The notes beneath the pieces were generated by a model that was given only the letters and a program-made list of their open reading frames with translations, searched no databases and was not told the origin of the DNA. Below, piece by piece: positions 14,590-21,602 of a stretch of 25,899 bases of DNA. The position numbers and the translations under genes are program-made. The stretch's first letter is position 1; the number at the start of each line of letters is the position of its first letter. Source of the stretch: Christensenella sp. UBA1782 (lineage in GTDB: Bacteria > Bacillota > Clostridia > Christensenellales > DTU072); assembly GCA_002315475.1 (NCBI GenBank), contig DCGI01000049.1, forward strand, positions 2,674 through 28,572, in the 5' to 3' direction.

Positions 14590-15335
14590 TAGTTCTTTGC
14601 CTCCACGTCTTTATATATACCTAAGGGGTAGAAATCTTGCATTTTGGTCTTGACGAAGTCAATGGCTTGTTCGGGCGACATACCCCAGTTGGTCGGACAA
14701 GCGGAAAGCACTTCGATAAAGGTAAAGCCTTTTTGTTCCTTTTGATAGGTAAACGCCTTCTTGATGGCTTTTTTGGCGGCACGAACGTGTGCGGCATCGA
14801 AAAGTGCCACCCGTTCGATATAGGCAGGTCCGGTAAGGGTAGCCAACATTTCGCTCATTTTGACGGGATTTCCGTTCTTTTCGGCGTCTCTGCCGTAAAT
14901 ACAAGTCGTCGCCTTTTCTCCAATCAACGTCGTAGGCGCCATTTGTCCGCCCGTCATACCGTAAATGGTATTATTGATGAAGATGACGGTGATTTTTTCG
15001 CCACGCATGGCGGCATGGACGATTTCCGCCATACCGATAGAAGCAAGGTCGCCGTCCCCCTGATAGGAGAAAACCAATTTATCGGGGCAAACACGCTTAA
15101 TGCCCGTAGCTACCGCCGGCGCTCTGCCGTGCGAAGCTTCCTGCATATCGCAATTAAAATAGTTATACGCAAATACCGCACAACCGACGGGAGCCACCCC
15201 GACACAGTTTCCTTCCGCTCCCAGTTCTTCCAAACACTCCGCCACCAATCTGTGGGCGATACCGTGGGTACAACCGGGACAATAGTGGAAAGGGGTGTCG
15301 GTCAGCATTTTCGTTTTTTCAAATACAACTGCCAT
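14589..15335 (-). CDS. 2-oxoacid:ferredoxin oxidoreductase, beta (thiamine-diphosphate) subunit
   Basis: A 248-residue TPP-binding subunit. The start is the ATG at 15335 (MAVVFEKTK), with GGAGG six bases upstream and one base between it and the alpha-subunit stop; an upstream methionine in the same frame would overlap alpha and has no ribosome site. HYCPGCTHG near the N-terminus supplies cysteines expected to hold a [4Fe-4S] cluster. The TPP/Mg motif is the GDGDLASIG segment followed about 20 residues later by FINN and YGMTGGQ. It carries the ThDP chemistry of the complex encoded by 14062-16608. The substrate is not settled by sequence: the branched-chain (Vor-like) type is favoured by the partner alpha subunit, with a 2-oxoglutarate (Kor) role the main alternative. 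Confidence 0.93.
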   Translation of the reverse strand: MAVVFEKTKMLTDTPFHYCPGCTHGIAHRLVAECLEELGAEGNCVGVAPVGCAVFAYNYFNCDMQEASHGRAPAVATGIKRVCPDKLVFSYQGDGDLASIGMAEIVHAAMRGEKITVIFINNTIYGMTGGQMAPTTLIGEKATTCIYGRDAEKNGNPVKMSEMLATLTGPAYIERVALFDAAHVRAAKKAIKKAFTYQKEQKGFTFIEVLSACPTNWGMSPEQAIDFVKTKMQDFYPLGIYKDVEAKN

Positions 15336-15336
15336 C

Positions 15337-16392
15337 TTATGCCTCCTTCGTAACAAACGCAACGATGTCTTCGGGCGTCATAACGTTTCCGCCGTTTCTG
15401 CCGTAGAATTCTACCGGCTTCAACATGTGCGTAGAAAGTTTTACGTCTTCAATCATCTGTCCGGAAGAAAGTTCCAAACAAATAAATTTCTTGACGCCGT
15501 CCTTTTGTGCCGTCCGTAAAAACGCATCCTGCGGGAACGGATACAGCGTAATCGGACGTAAAAGTCCCGCCTTGATGCCTTTTTCACGAAGCATCCGAAC
15601 GGCACTCTTGGCGATACGCGCCACCGTACCGTAAGCGGTCAAAACGATTTCCGCATCGTCGGTCATATATTCTTCGTAAAGGGTTTCATTCTTGGCGATT
15701 TCCGCGTATTTTTCTTCCAAATGCTTGATATGCGCTTCCAGTCGGTCGGGTTCTATCAACAGCGAGTTGACGATTCTTCTGCCCGTTCCTACGCCCGTTC
15801 CGTCGGTCGCCCATTCCTTTTTGGGCAGCGCCGATAAATCCTTCATTTCGGGAAGTTCTACGGGTTCCATAATCTGCCCGAGCATACCGTCTCCCAGCAT
15901 CATGACGGGAATACGATATTTTTCGGCGAGGTCGAAAGCGTTATACATAAGGTCGACACATTCCTGAACCCCTTGCGGTCCGAACACGATCATGTGATAG
16001 TCGCCGTGTCCGCCACCCTTACAGGCTTGGAAATAGTCCCCTTGTGCCGGTTGGATACCGCCGAGTCCGGGGCCGCCGCGCACCATGTTGACGAGGACGC
16101 AAGGAATTTCGGCACAGCAAATATAGCTGATACCTTCCTGCATCAACGAAATACCGGGACTGGACGAGCTGGTCATCGCACGAGCACCCGCTCCGCAGGC
16201 ACCGTAAATCATATTGATGGAAGCCACTTCGCTCTCCGCTTGTACAAACGTCCCGCCGACTTCAAACAGTCGCCAACTCATGTATTCGGGAATTTCGTTT
16301 TGCGGGGTGATGGGATACCCGAAAAAGGCTCGGCATCCGCCTCGAATCGCCGCTTCGGCAATGGCTTCGTTTCCTTTCATCAGTTTCTTCAT
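15337..16392 (-). CDS. vorB: 2-oxoacid:ferredoxin oxidoreductase, alpha subunit (VorB-like, 3-methyl-2-oxobutanoate type)
   Basis: A 351-residue alpha subunit. Family features: the N-terminal KGNEAIAEAAIRGGC, the substrate/TPP-contact GYPITPQNEIPEYM, the EVASINMIYGA stretch and MTSSSSPGISLM, followed by the C-terminal domain with LTAYGTVARIAKSAV. A separate alpha of this length with an independent small ferredoxin subunit is the VorB/KorA arrangement rather than the fused pyruvate enzyme. The N-terminal signature fits proteins named VorB, so oxidation of branched-chain 2-oxoacids (valine-type) to acyl-CoA is the first guess; KorA is possible. The start is supported by GGAGG seven bases before the ATG. 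The delta subunit ends 12 bases upstream. Confidence 0.88.
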   Translation of the reverse strand: MKKLMKGNEAIAEAAIRGGCRAFFGYPITPQNEIPEYMSWRLFEVGGTFVQAESEVASINMIYGACGAGARAMTSSSSPGISLMQEGISYICCAEIPCVLVNMVRGGPGLGGIQPAQGDYFQACKGGGHGDYHMIVFGPQGVQECVDLMYNAFDLAEKYRIPVMMLGDGMLGQIMEPVELPEMKDLSALPKKEWATDGTGVGTGRRIVNSLLIEPDRLEAHIKHLEEKYAEIAKNETLYEEYMTDDAEIVLTAYGTVARIAKSAVRMLREKGIKAGLLRPITLYPFPQDAFLRTAQKDGVKKFICLELSSGQMIEDVKLSTHMLKPVEFYGRNGGNVMTPEDIVAFVTKEA

Positions 16393-16404
16393 GTCATTAC
16401 CTCC

Positions 16405-16608
16405 TTACCGTTCCACCGTGATAACGCAATCGGGACACATAACCGCACAACTCGCACAACCGACGCAAGCGTTTTGGTCGGTGATTTCGGCGACGAAATA
16501 TCCGTTCTTGTTACTTACGGAAGAAATTTGCAACAGTTTTTTCGGGCAAGAGAGAACGCACAGTCCGCAACCCTTACAACCTTCGCTGTTAAATGTTATT
16601 TTTGCCAT
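16405..16608 (-). CDS. 2-oxoacid:ferredoxin oxidoreductase, delta subunit (2x[4Fe-4S] ferredoxin)
   Basis: A 67-residue bacterial-type ferredoxin with two CxxCxxCxxxCP motifs: CKGCGLCVLSCP near residue 11 and CVGCASCAVMCP near residue 48. These hold two [4Fe-4S] clusters and pass electrons from the TPP site to soluble ferredoxin. It is the first gene of the operon; AAGGAG lies nine bases before the ATG and a strong promoter lies just upstream. Confidence 0.93.
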   Translation of the reverse strand: MAKITFNSEGCKGCGLCVLSCPKKLLQISSVSNKNGYFVAEITDQNACVGCASCAVMCPDCVITVER

Positions 16609-16642
16609 AACAAACTACTCCTTCGTAATAGTATTATCTACC

Positions 16643-16671
16643 ATTATACCGACTGAAAATAGGTGTGTAAA
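16643..16671 (-). promoter_or_regulatory. sigma-A promoter of the 2-oxoacid oxidoreductase operon
   Basis: On the minus strand, TTTACA (16671-16666), a 17-base spacer and a perfect TATAAT (16648-16643). The transcript would begin near 16636, about 28 bases before the delta-subunit ATG. There is no room for a long regulatory leader. Confidence 0.88.
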
Positions 16672-16750
16672 GTATTTTACTCCAAAATCAACATATTTTT
16701 TTATTTTTTCTTCATACTGTATCTATCTTCCGTAAAAAAAGAGGTTCTTT

Positions 16751-17347
16751 ATGATTGCTACCATTCTTCTCATCACAAGCGGTTGTCTGCTTCTCATCGG
16801 CATCGGTCACTCCGTCGTCCGAGATTTTCGAGTACCCGCCCTCGTTCCCGTTCTTTGGATCGCCGCCGTCGTCGGCTTAAACTTTCTGCCGCCCCTCTCC
16901 CTGTCTTTTTTGTCGTTCTCGTGGGGGACTCTGCTTTTTTATTTATCCGCTTTGTTCTTTCTTTTCTATTGAAGCTCGCTACGAAGCGGTTTACTCTGTT
17001 TCTTTATCACCCTGCTTCTTGCCGCCCTCCTCTACGGCGCAACCTTTTTATCGGCTTCCTTCGGCTCCGAGCTTTTCGCTTCGCCCAACCTCTATTACGG
17101 CTTCATCGTCGGTTTTCTCGCCTTTCTTGCCACCGGAAACGCCCGCTATTCCTTTGTTTCGAGCGTCCTCTCCCTTCTGACCGTTAGCCTTCTTACCCAG
17201 AGTTTTCCTTTGTCTTTGGACGTATGCTTCGAAAGTTGCGTAGTCGGCGGCGTCTTCGCCTGCACCCTCTTCGCCCTCTTGCAAACGTTCCTCCCCAAAC
17301 GTCCCAACAAAATCGCCTATTACTACGAAATAGGACGGCTACGCTGA
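16751..17347 (+). pseudogene. unrecognised polytopic membrane protein interrupted by an in-frame TGA
   Basis: From the ATG at 16751 (GAGG six bases upstream) the frame is open for 73 codons, meets TGA at 16970-16972, and then continues in the same frame for 124 more codons to a second TGA at 17345-17347. Both parts have the same pyrimidine-rich codon use and are strongly hydrophobic. Helices lie at about residues 3-20, 29-47 and 52-73 before the stop. Beyond it come LCFFITLLLAALLYGA, LYYGFIVGFLAFLA and VVGGVFACTLFALLQ, and the end reads NKIAYYYEIGRLR. This argues for one protein of about 197 residues broken by a nonsense change (TGG or CGA to TGA) or a sequence error. TGA serves as a real stop in minD and mrp here, so a recoded genome is unlikely. 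I do not recognise the family. The gene faces away from the oxidoreductase operon. Confidence 0.6.
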
Positions 17348-17356
17348 GCCGTCCTA
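17331..17356. repeat. 10-bp perfect inverted repeat over the membrane-gene stop codon
   Basis: TAGGACGGCT and AGCCGTCCTA flank a 6-base loop that contains part of the TGA stop of the membrane protein gene. Neither strand has a good U-tract after it. It sits just beyond the minE terminator and may add to termination or protect 3' ends. Confidence 0.6.
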
Positions 17357-17359
17357 CAC

Positions 17360-17402
17360 AAAAAGGGGGCGGCGGGGGAGAGATGTGCTACTCCCCCGCC
17401 CC
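17360..17402 (-). terminator. very GC-rich terminator of minD-minE
   Basis: On the minus strand, GGGGCGGGGGAG pairs across a loop of about 10 bases with CTCCCCCGCCGCCCCC (a small bulge), then TTTTT. The arm is far richer in G+C than the surroundings. It lies 20 bases past the minE stop. Confidence 0.82.
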
Positions 17403-17421
17403 TTGTGAAACTTCGAAAAAG

Positions 17422-17652
17422 CTATATCGTCTGCATTTTCCGTACCGCCGATGCTTGCGCCTGCACCGAAATTCGATACAGTCCGCTGTCTTCTATCGTC
17501 ATCACCAACTGTAAAGACTTTTTATCCAGTTCGAAATATCCGTCCAAAACGGTAACCATATCGTTCCGAAGCAAATCCGCCATGCCGTTGGGAATACGCA
17601 TCTGGTCGGTCAACAATACCCTTTTCAAACGCACCAAATCCCGTTGTTTCAT
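17422..17652 (-). CDS. minE: cell division topological specificity factor MinE
   Basis: A 76-residue protein that fits MinE: an N-terminal MinD-contact stretch (LVRLKRVLLTDQ), then the LLRNDMVTVLDGYFELD region of the dimerisation domain and a short C-terminal strand. MinE binds membrane-bound MinD, stimulates its ATPase and drives the pattern that keeps FtsZ rings at mid-cell. The ATG at 17652 overlaps the minD stop (ATGA), and GAGGTGG inside the minD end acts as its ribosome site; a GTG three codons earlier is a less likely start. Similarity is moderate, but the gene's place right after minD makes the call secure. The terminator at 17360-17402 ends the transcript. Confidence 0.85.
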   Translation of the reverse strand: MKQRDLVRLKRVLLTDQMRIPNGMADLLRNDMVTVLDGYFELDKKSLQLVMTIEDSGLYRISVQAQASAVRKMQTI

Positions 17653-18410
17653 GAAAGCCACCTCTTTAACTTATTCTTGATCCCTTTCGTTTCCGATAAT
17701 ACGTCGTAAATCTTCCGTTCCCCTTTGTCGACGTTGGACGCAATCAAACCGAAGGCGTAGCGCATTTTGTCCAGCTCGCACAGTCCGTAGGTATTGACTT
17801 CGTCGTCCTCGGGCAGAACGCCCAACAACGGAAGGTGCATACTTTCGGAGATTTCTTCGGGACGAAAACTGCTCCCGTCCAAAACGTGTTCGCTTCGCAC
17901 CCGATTGACAATCAGACCGATGTTTTCGATGCCGAAACTTCCCATAAATCTTGCCGCTTTGTAGCCGTCCCGAATACTGGTCAGGTGGGGGGTACAAACC
18001 AAAAGAGCTTCGTCCGCGCCCTTGACAGACCGATAAAAGCCTTCTTCGATGCCGGCGGGAGAATCAATTAAAACATATTCAAATTCTTTCTTTAACGCTT
18101 CGGTCAACGTGACAAAAACGTCGCTCGTCAAGATTTCCACCGAATGGGTGGTCGCCGGAAGCAGACAAAGTTTGTCGCAAACGGGTATCAACGTCTGTGC
18201 GATGGTTGCCCGTCCCGTCACCACTTCGCCCGCGTCGAAAACAACGCGGTCTTCCACGCCCAGTACGACGTCTAAATTATTCAGTCCCACGTCCCCTTCG
18301 ATAAGAACGGTCTTTTTCCCTCGCATCGCAAGGGCGCGTCCGACGTTGGCGGTGACGGTGGTTTTTCCCACGCCCCCTTTGCCGGACGTAATTACTATTG
18401 CTCGTGCCAT
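17649..18410 (-). CDS. minD: septum site-determining ATPase MinD
   Basis: A 253-residue ParA/MinD-type ATPase. The deviant Walker A, SGKGGVGKTT, spans residues 9-18. The IEGDVGLNNLDVVLG stretch (switch I region), LIDSPAGIE (Walker B/switch II) and a short amphipathic C-terminal helix ending KNKLKRWLS, which is the membrane-targeting sequence, all match MinD. It binds the membrane as an ATP dimer and recruits the division inhibitor. The chosen start is ATG at 18410 because homology begins there; a TTG nine codons earlier lies inside the terminator stem. There is no Shine-Dalgarno before the ATG, and a TATACT -10-like box ends exactly six bases upstream, so the message may be leaderless. minE follows with a 4-base overlap. 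Confidence 0.93.
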   Translation of the reverse strand: MARAIVITSGKGGVGKTTVTANVGRALAMRGKKTVLIEGDVGLNNLDVVLGVEDRVVFDAGEVVTGRATIAQTLIPVCDKLCLLPATTHSVEILTSDVFVTLTEALKKEFEYVLIDSPAGIEEGFYRSVKGADEALLVCTPHLTSIRDGYKAARFMGSFGIENIGLIVNRVRSEHVLDGSSFRPEEISESMHLPLLGVLPEDDEVNTYGLCELDKMRYAFGLIASNVDKGERKIYDVLSETKGIKNKLKRWLS

Positions 18411-18416
18411 GCGAAC

Positions 18417-18422
18417 AGTATA
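18417..18422 (-). promoter_or_regulatory. possible minD -10 box giving a leaderless transcript
   Basis: TATACT on the minus strand is followed by six bases (GTTCGC) and then the minD ATG, so the usual start point falls on the A of the ATG. The expected -35 position reads GTTTTC, a poor match, so support rests on the -10 and the lack of a ribosome site. Confidence 0.4.
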
Positions 18423-18452
18423 AAAGCCGTTTTCCAAAAGAAAACGGCTTTT
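18422..18452 (-). terminator. terminator between the ligase gene and minD
   Basis: A perfect 13-bp stem, AAAAGCCGTTTTC with GAAAACGGCTTTT, and a 5-base loop; TTTT runs follow on both strands. It lies 32 bases after the acyl-CoA ligase stop. The minus-strand U-tract merges into the TATACT box of minD. Confidence 0.88.
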
Positions 18453-18483
18453 ATTGTCGATTTTATTCCCAAAAAAACGATTC

Positions 18484-20151
18484 TTACCGTCCGCTTCCTT
18501 CGGTAACCTTTTGCGGAACCACCTTCGGTTTTACGGGTTCTTGCTGAGCGGCTTCCTCTTCATAGGCGTGATAATCGCATTTTCCCATACCGTTTAAGCG
18601 GATGGAAGGTACCGCTTCGATTTCACGAGGAACGGCATACGGCAAAATGGATTCTCGAATGGTATCTTTGATTTTTTGCTTTAACAGAATATTCATAAAG
18701 TAGCCGTCTTCCAACACGACCAACAGTTTTAGTGCGGGTTTCCCTTCTGTTTTTACACGAATGGCACAAGCACTTTTGATTTCTTTCATGCCGCACGCCA
18801 CCGTTTCCACCTCTTGCGGGAAGATATTGACGCCGCCGATTTTGATTAGACGCTTTAACCGCCCTCTGTAATACAAAGAACCGTCTTCGGTGATATAGCC
18901 GAAATCTCCCGTCGGGAACCAAACCGTTCCGTTTTCGTCGGTCACGAACGGCGTTTCTTGATTGAGATACCCGTTCATCATGGTCGTCCCCGCAATGTAC
19001 AGTTCTCCTTCCGTTCCGTACGGACATTCGGTACCGTCGGGCGAAACGATTTTCGCTTGAATGTTGGGCAAAGGTTGTCCTACCGTACCGTCCGTTTTAT
19101 GTAACATATTCATGTGGGTACAACTGGATACTTCGCTGAGTCCGAAGCCTTCATGTACCAAAGCTTTACTGTCAAAACGAGCAAACAAACTTTCCACGTC
19201 GTCCCGAAGCTTATCGTCCAATTTGTCACCGCCGATAAAGACCGCTTTCATGTTTTTGAGATGGTCGCCCGCAAAACCGCTTTGATGATACATTCTGCGT
19301 AGCATACTCGGTACGCAACAAAGCATGGATACCTTATACTTCCGTATCATCTTAACCGCCGACGCCGCATCGAAGGCAGGCAGAAGAATATTGATACCGG
19401 CAAACATCATGTAGTGCATACAAATTCCCAATCCGAATCCATGGAACAACGGTAACAACATGACGGAAGCATCGTCTTCTCCCATACCGCAACCGCCACC
19501 GCCGTACAAACAACCCCGCGCCACCAATTCGTTTAAGGCAAAGTTGGACAAAACGACCGTTTTGGGTTCTCCCGTCGTTCCGCTGCTATGTAAATAAACG
19601 GCGGCATCTTTACCCTCCACCGGTACGATGATTTCTTCGGCAGGCAAGAGGGTGTCCTTAAAATCTACCGTTTGGAAAGGAAAAGCCAATTTTTCGCCGT
19701 GATAGAAAAGCTTATACATGCCCGACATATATTGACCGATACGACAGTTTATGACGTGTACGCCGCTCTTTTTTAAGTCCCATCCCACCGTCAAAAGGGC
19801 ACCGCTGTACAAAAACGCCCACTTGGTATGGGTTTCTTGGACGATTTTCAGGAGAGCCTTCGATCCGATTTTCGGGTGAACGATATTGGCAATCGCTCCG
19901 ATTTTGTTGATAGCGTAAAAGGCGTATATCGCTTGCGGAATATTGGGCAAACAAATCACCACGCTATCCCCTTTCTGCACCCCGCTTTTATAGAGGTAAG
20001 TCGCTACGCTGTCGATTGCGGCAAATGCCTTTTCGGCGTTGATTTTCTTTCCGAAATAAATCAATTTCGTATGTTTCCAATCCTTTTCGTTGTTTTCCCG
20101 TACAAAGGAATACATCGATTGCATGGTGGAAATGTCTGTTTTCGTTAACAC
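18484..20151 (-). CDS. acyl-CoA ligase, ANL (AMP-binding) superfamily
   Basis: A 555-residue adenylate-forming enzyme that would activate a carboxylic (probably fatty) acid as acyl-AMP and then transfer it to CoA. Core motifs in order: P-loop HSSGTTGEPK (188-197), GFGLSE (335-340), TGDFGYI (414-420), the hinge RGRLKRLIKIGG (429-440) and the catalytic lysine K524 in NGMGKCD. The last 25 or so residues are a Glu/Pro/Lys-rich tail beyond the normal end. The start is GTG at 20151, with AGAGG five bases upstream. The gene follows the PAP2 gene by 10 bases and ends the mrp operon at a strong terminator. Chain-length preference cannot be read from sequence; the phosphatase next door makes lipid acyl supply or membrane lipid turnover a reasonable guess. 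Confidence 0.9.
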   Translation of the reverse strand: MLTKTDISTMQSMYSFVRENNEKDWKHTKLIYFGKKINAEKAFAAIDSVATYLYKSGVQKGDSVVICLPNIPQAIYAFYAINKIGAIANIVHPKIGSKALLKIVQETHTKWAFLYSGALLTVGWDLKKSGVHVINCRIGQYMSGMYKLFYHGEKLAFPFQTVDFKDTLLPAEEIIVPVEGKDAAVYLHSSGTTGEPKTVVLSNFALNELVARGCLYGGGGCGMGEDDASVMLLPLFHGFGLGICMHYMMFAGINILLPAFDAASAVKMIRKYKVSMLCCVPSMLRRMYHQSGFAGDHLKNMKAVFIGGDKLDDKLRDDVESLFARFDSKALVHEGFGLSEVSSCTHMNMLHKTDGTVGQPLPNIQAKIVSPDGTECPYGTEGELYIAGTTMMNGYLNQETPFVTDENGTVWFPTGDFGYITEDGSLYYRGRLKRLIKIGGVNIFPQEVETVACGMKEIKSACAIRVKTEGKPALKLLVVLEDGYFMNILLKQKIKDTIRESILPYAVPREIEAVPSIRLNGMGKCDYHAYEEEAAQQEPVKPKVVPQKVTEGSGR

Positions 20152-20161
20152 AAGAACCTCT

Positions 20162-21130
20162 CTATTTTGTTTCCGGATTTACAACGGTCGCAAAAGTCTT
20201 TTTGAAAACTTTATTTTTGGCGAAGTTGCATATTTTATAGGACAAAGGAATGGCAATAAAGCAAGAAACCGCACCGATGGTGGCACCGAACAACGTATCG
20301 GACAAATAATGTGCACGATTGACGATACGAGAAATCATCACGCATACGGTGTAAACGGCGGGTACGACATAGAACCAAACCTTGTATTTTTTCAATTTTT
20401 CAAACAAATCGGGTAAAATCACGACGGCAAAAGAAATCGCCGCACCGGCGGAGTGTCCGCTCGGGAAGGACTTATAGGCGTCGCTTTCCTTCATGCCGGA
20501 AGAATCCGCCACGTAATTGACGCCCTTATTTTTACCGAAGTTGGGGATATACCAAGGCGTAAAGCCGGTAGCGTCGGTACCGCCGTTGCCTACGTCGAGG
20601 TTGCGGAAACGCTGACGCGTCCACATGATTTTCATGATATTGGTAATAATCTGCGAAAGTGCCAACGCAAACAACAAAGCTACGGCGAAGACAGCCAATT
20701 TTTTCATGATTTCTTTGTCGATTTTATTCGTGCCGAGTATACTCATAAAGGTCAAACCGACGCTGAATACGGCGGTATAAAGCGCCATCAAGCGGTAGGG
20801 ACTTTCGTATCCGTCGTAGCTGGCTCCCGTCAATTCTTCAAAAACGTAGTTGACGGTCAAAAACCATCCGACCAAAGTCACGACGAACCAAAAGATTTTC
20901 AAAATCCTGCCGCCCTTGTTTTTCGGACAAGCCTGATACAAAATCGTTCCGCCGACGGGAATGGCAATCCAACCCGTCAATTCTCCGAACATACGGAAAA
21001 ACTGACCGAAAATGCTGTCGGCGTTCGCCAAAGCAATGTTGATTTGTAAATCGTAGAAGGTGGCAACCAACAAAATTGCCACGAAAGAAACCGCCCATGC
21101 CGCGATACCGATAATTTTTTTCTTAGTCAT
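20162..21130 (-). CDS. PAP2-family membrane phosphatase
   Basis: A 322-residue membrane protein with six or so hydrophobic helices (about 8-26, 54-65, 78-95, 113-133, 145-165, 228-243, 252-268 and 280-297 as candidates). The three PAP2 motifs are present: K167-(x)6-R174 (KIMWTRQR, with Phe instead of the usual Pro after the Arg), FPSGHS (222-227) and SRxxxxxH (S267, R268, H274, with D278). The histidines carry out phosphate ester cleavage on lipid phosphates such as phosphatidate or undecaprenyl pyrophosphate. The start is ATG at 21130, with GGAG seven bases upstream; a longer frame upstream overlaps the preceding gene and is rejected. It lies third in the mrp operon, directly before the acyl-CoA ligase. 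Confidence 0.88.
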   Translation of the reverse strand: MTKKKIIGIAAWAVSFVAILLVATFYDLQINIALANADSIFGQFFRMFGELTGWIAIPVGGTILYQACPKNKGGRILKIFWFVVTLVGWFLTVNYVFEELTGASYDGYESPYRLMALYTAVFSVGLTFMSILGTNKIDKEIMKKLAVFAVALLFALALSQIITNIMKIMWTRQRFRNLDVGNGGTDATGFTPWYIPNFGKNKGVNYVADSSGMKESDAYKSFPSGHSAGAAISFAVVILPDLFEKLKKYKVWFYVVPAVYTVCVMISRIVNRAHYLSDTLFGATIGAVSCFIAIPLSYKICNFAKNKVFKKTFATVVNPETK

Positions 21131-21158
21131 TTTTTCTCTCCTTTGTACGGTCGATTGG

Positions 21159-21602
21159 TTAGGATTGTTTTTGCAAAAGACTCTCGGTAATCTCGGCGGC
21201 GTCGCCGACCAATTCCACACAAGGTCTTTTTTGATAGTATTCCGCACTGCGCGTCGCGGGTTCTCCGCCCGTTTCCGTCGTACCCAACAGTTCTTTACAG
21301 AGATAAGAACCGTTCTTTTCCTTATAGAGAGAGAATCCTTCCCGCACCAATGCGTAGAGTTCTCTTTTGCCCTTCGTGTCCTCCGCAGCATGATAGCCTC
21401 TCAGACAGCCCAATACGAACGCCATACCCGAGCAGGCACCGCACACTTCCCGAAGGCGTCCCATGCCCCCGCCGAAAGCGGAAACCATCGTAACGACCTT
21501 TTCGAGGGGTAACCCTATTTCTTCGCAAAAAGCTCCCGCTACCGCTTGGGCGCAGTTATATCCTTGCGTGAACAGTTCTTCGGCTCTTTCTCGTTTGCTC
21601 AT
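21159..21602 (-). CDS. C_GCAxxG_C_C family putative redox protein
   Basis: A 147-residue protein of the C_GCAxxG_C_C family (putative redox-active or metal-binding). Visible features: GYNCAQAV (C17), FGGGMGR (43-49), the VCGACSGM core (C54, C57), C66 in LGCL, C102 and C128. The cysteine spacing and the Gly-rich loop define the family; several members are thought to be exported or electron-transfer proteins, but none of that is shown here. There is no signal peptide, so a cytoplasmic place is likely. The ATG overlaps the mrp stop (ATGA), giving tight coupling to an Fe-S carrier and hinting that the cysteines receive a metal or Fe-S centre. Confidence 0.88.
   Translation of the reverse strand: MSKRERAEELFTQGYNCAQAVAGAFCEEIGLPLEKVVTMVSAFGGGMGRLREVCGACSGMAFVLGCLRGYHAAEDTKGKRELYALVREGFSLYKEKNGSYLCKELLGTTETGGEPATRSAEYYQKRPCVELVGDAAEITESLLQKQS

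Noticed and set aside
14637..15353. Long plus-strand frame (238 codons) opposite the oxidoreductase beta subunit
   Set aside because: The minus strand encodes a highly recognisable TPP subunit here; the plus frame has no domain pattern.
16970..17000. Selenocysteine insertion at the in-frame TGA
   Set aside because: The only hairpin after TGA is a 4-bp stem without a typical SECIS loop, and a membrane helix is an unlikely selenocysteine site; kept only as a test within the nonsense-codon finding.
17048..17284. Minus-strand frame of 78 codons opposite the membrane protein
   Set aside because: It is the charged shadow of a hydrophobic pyrimidine-rich reading frame; the plus frame has membrane-helix patterning and a ribosome site.
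18411..18437. Earlier TTG start for minD
   Set aside because: It lies inside the terminator stem, and MinD homology starts at the ATG at 18410.
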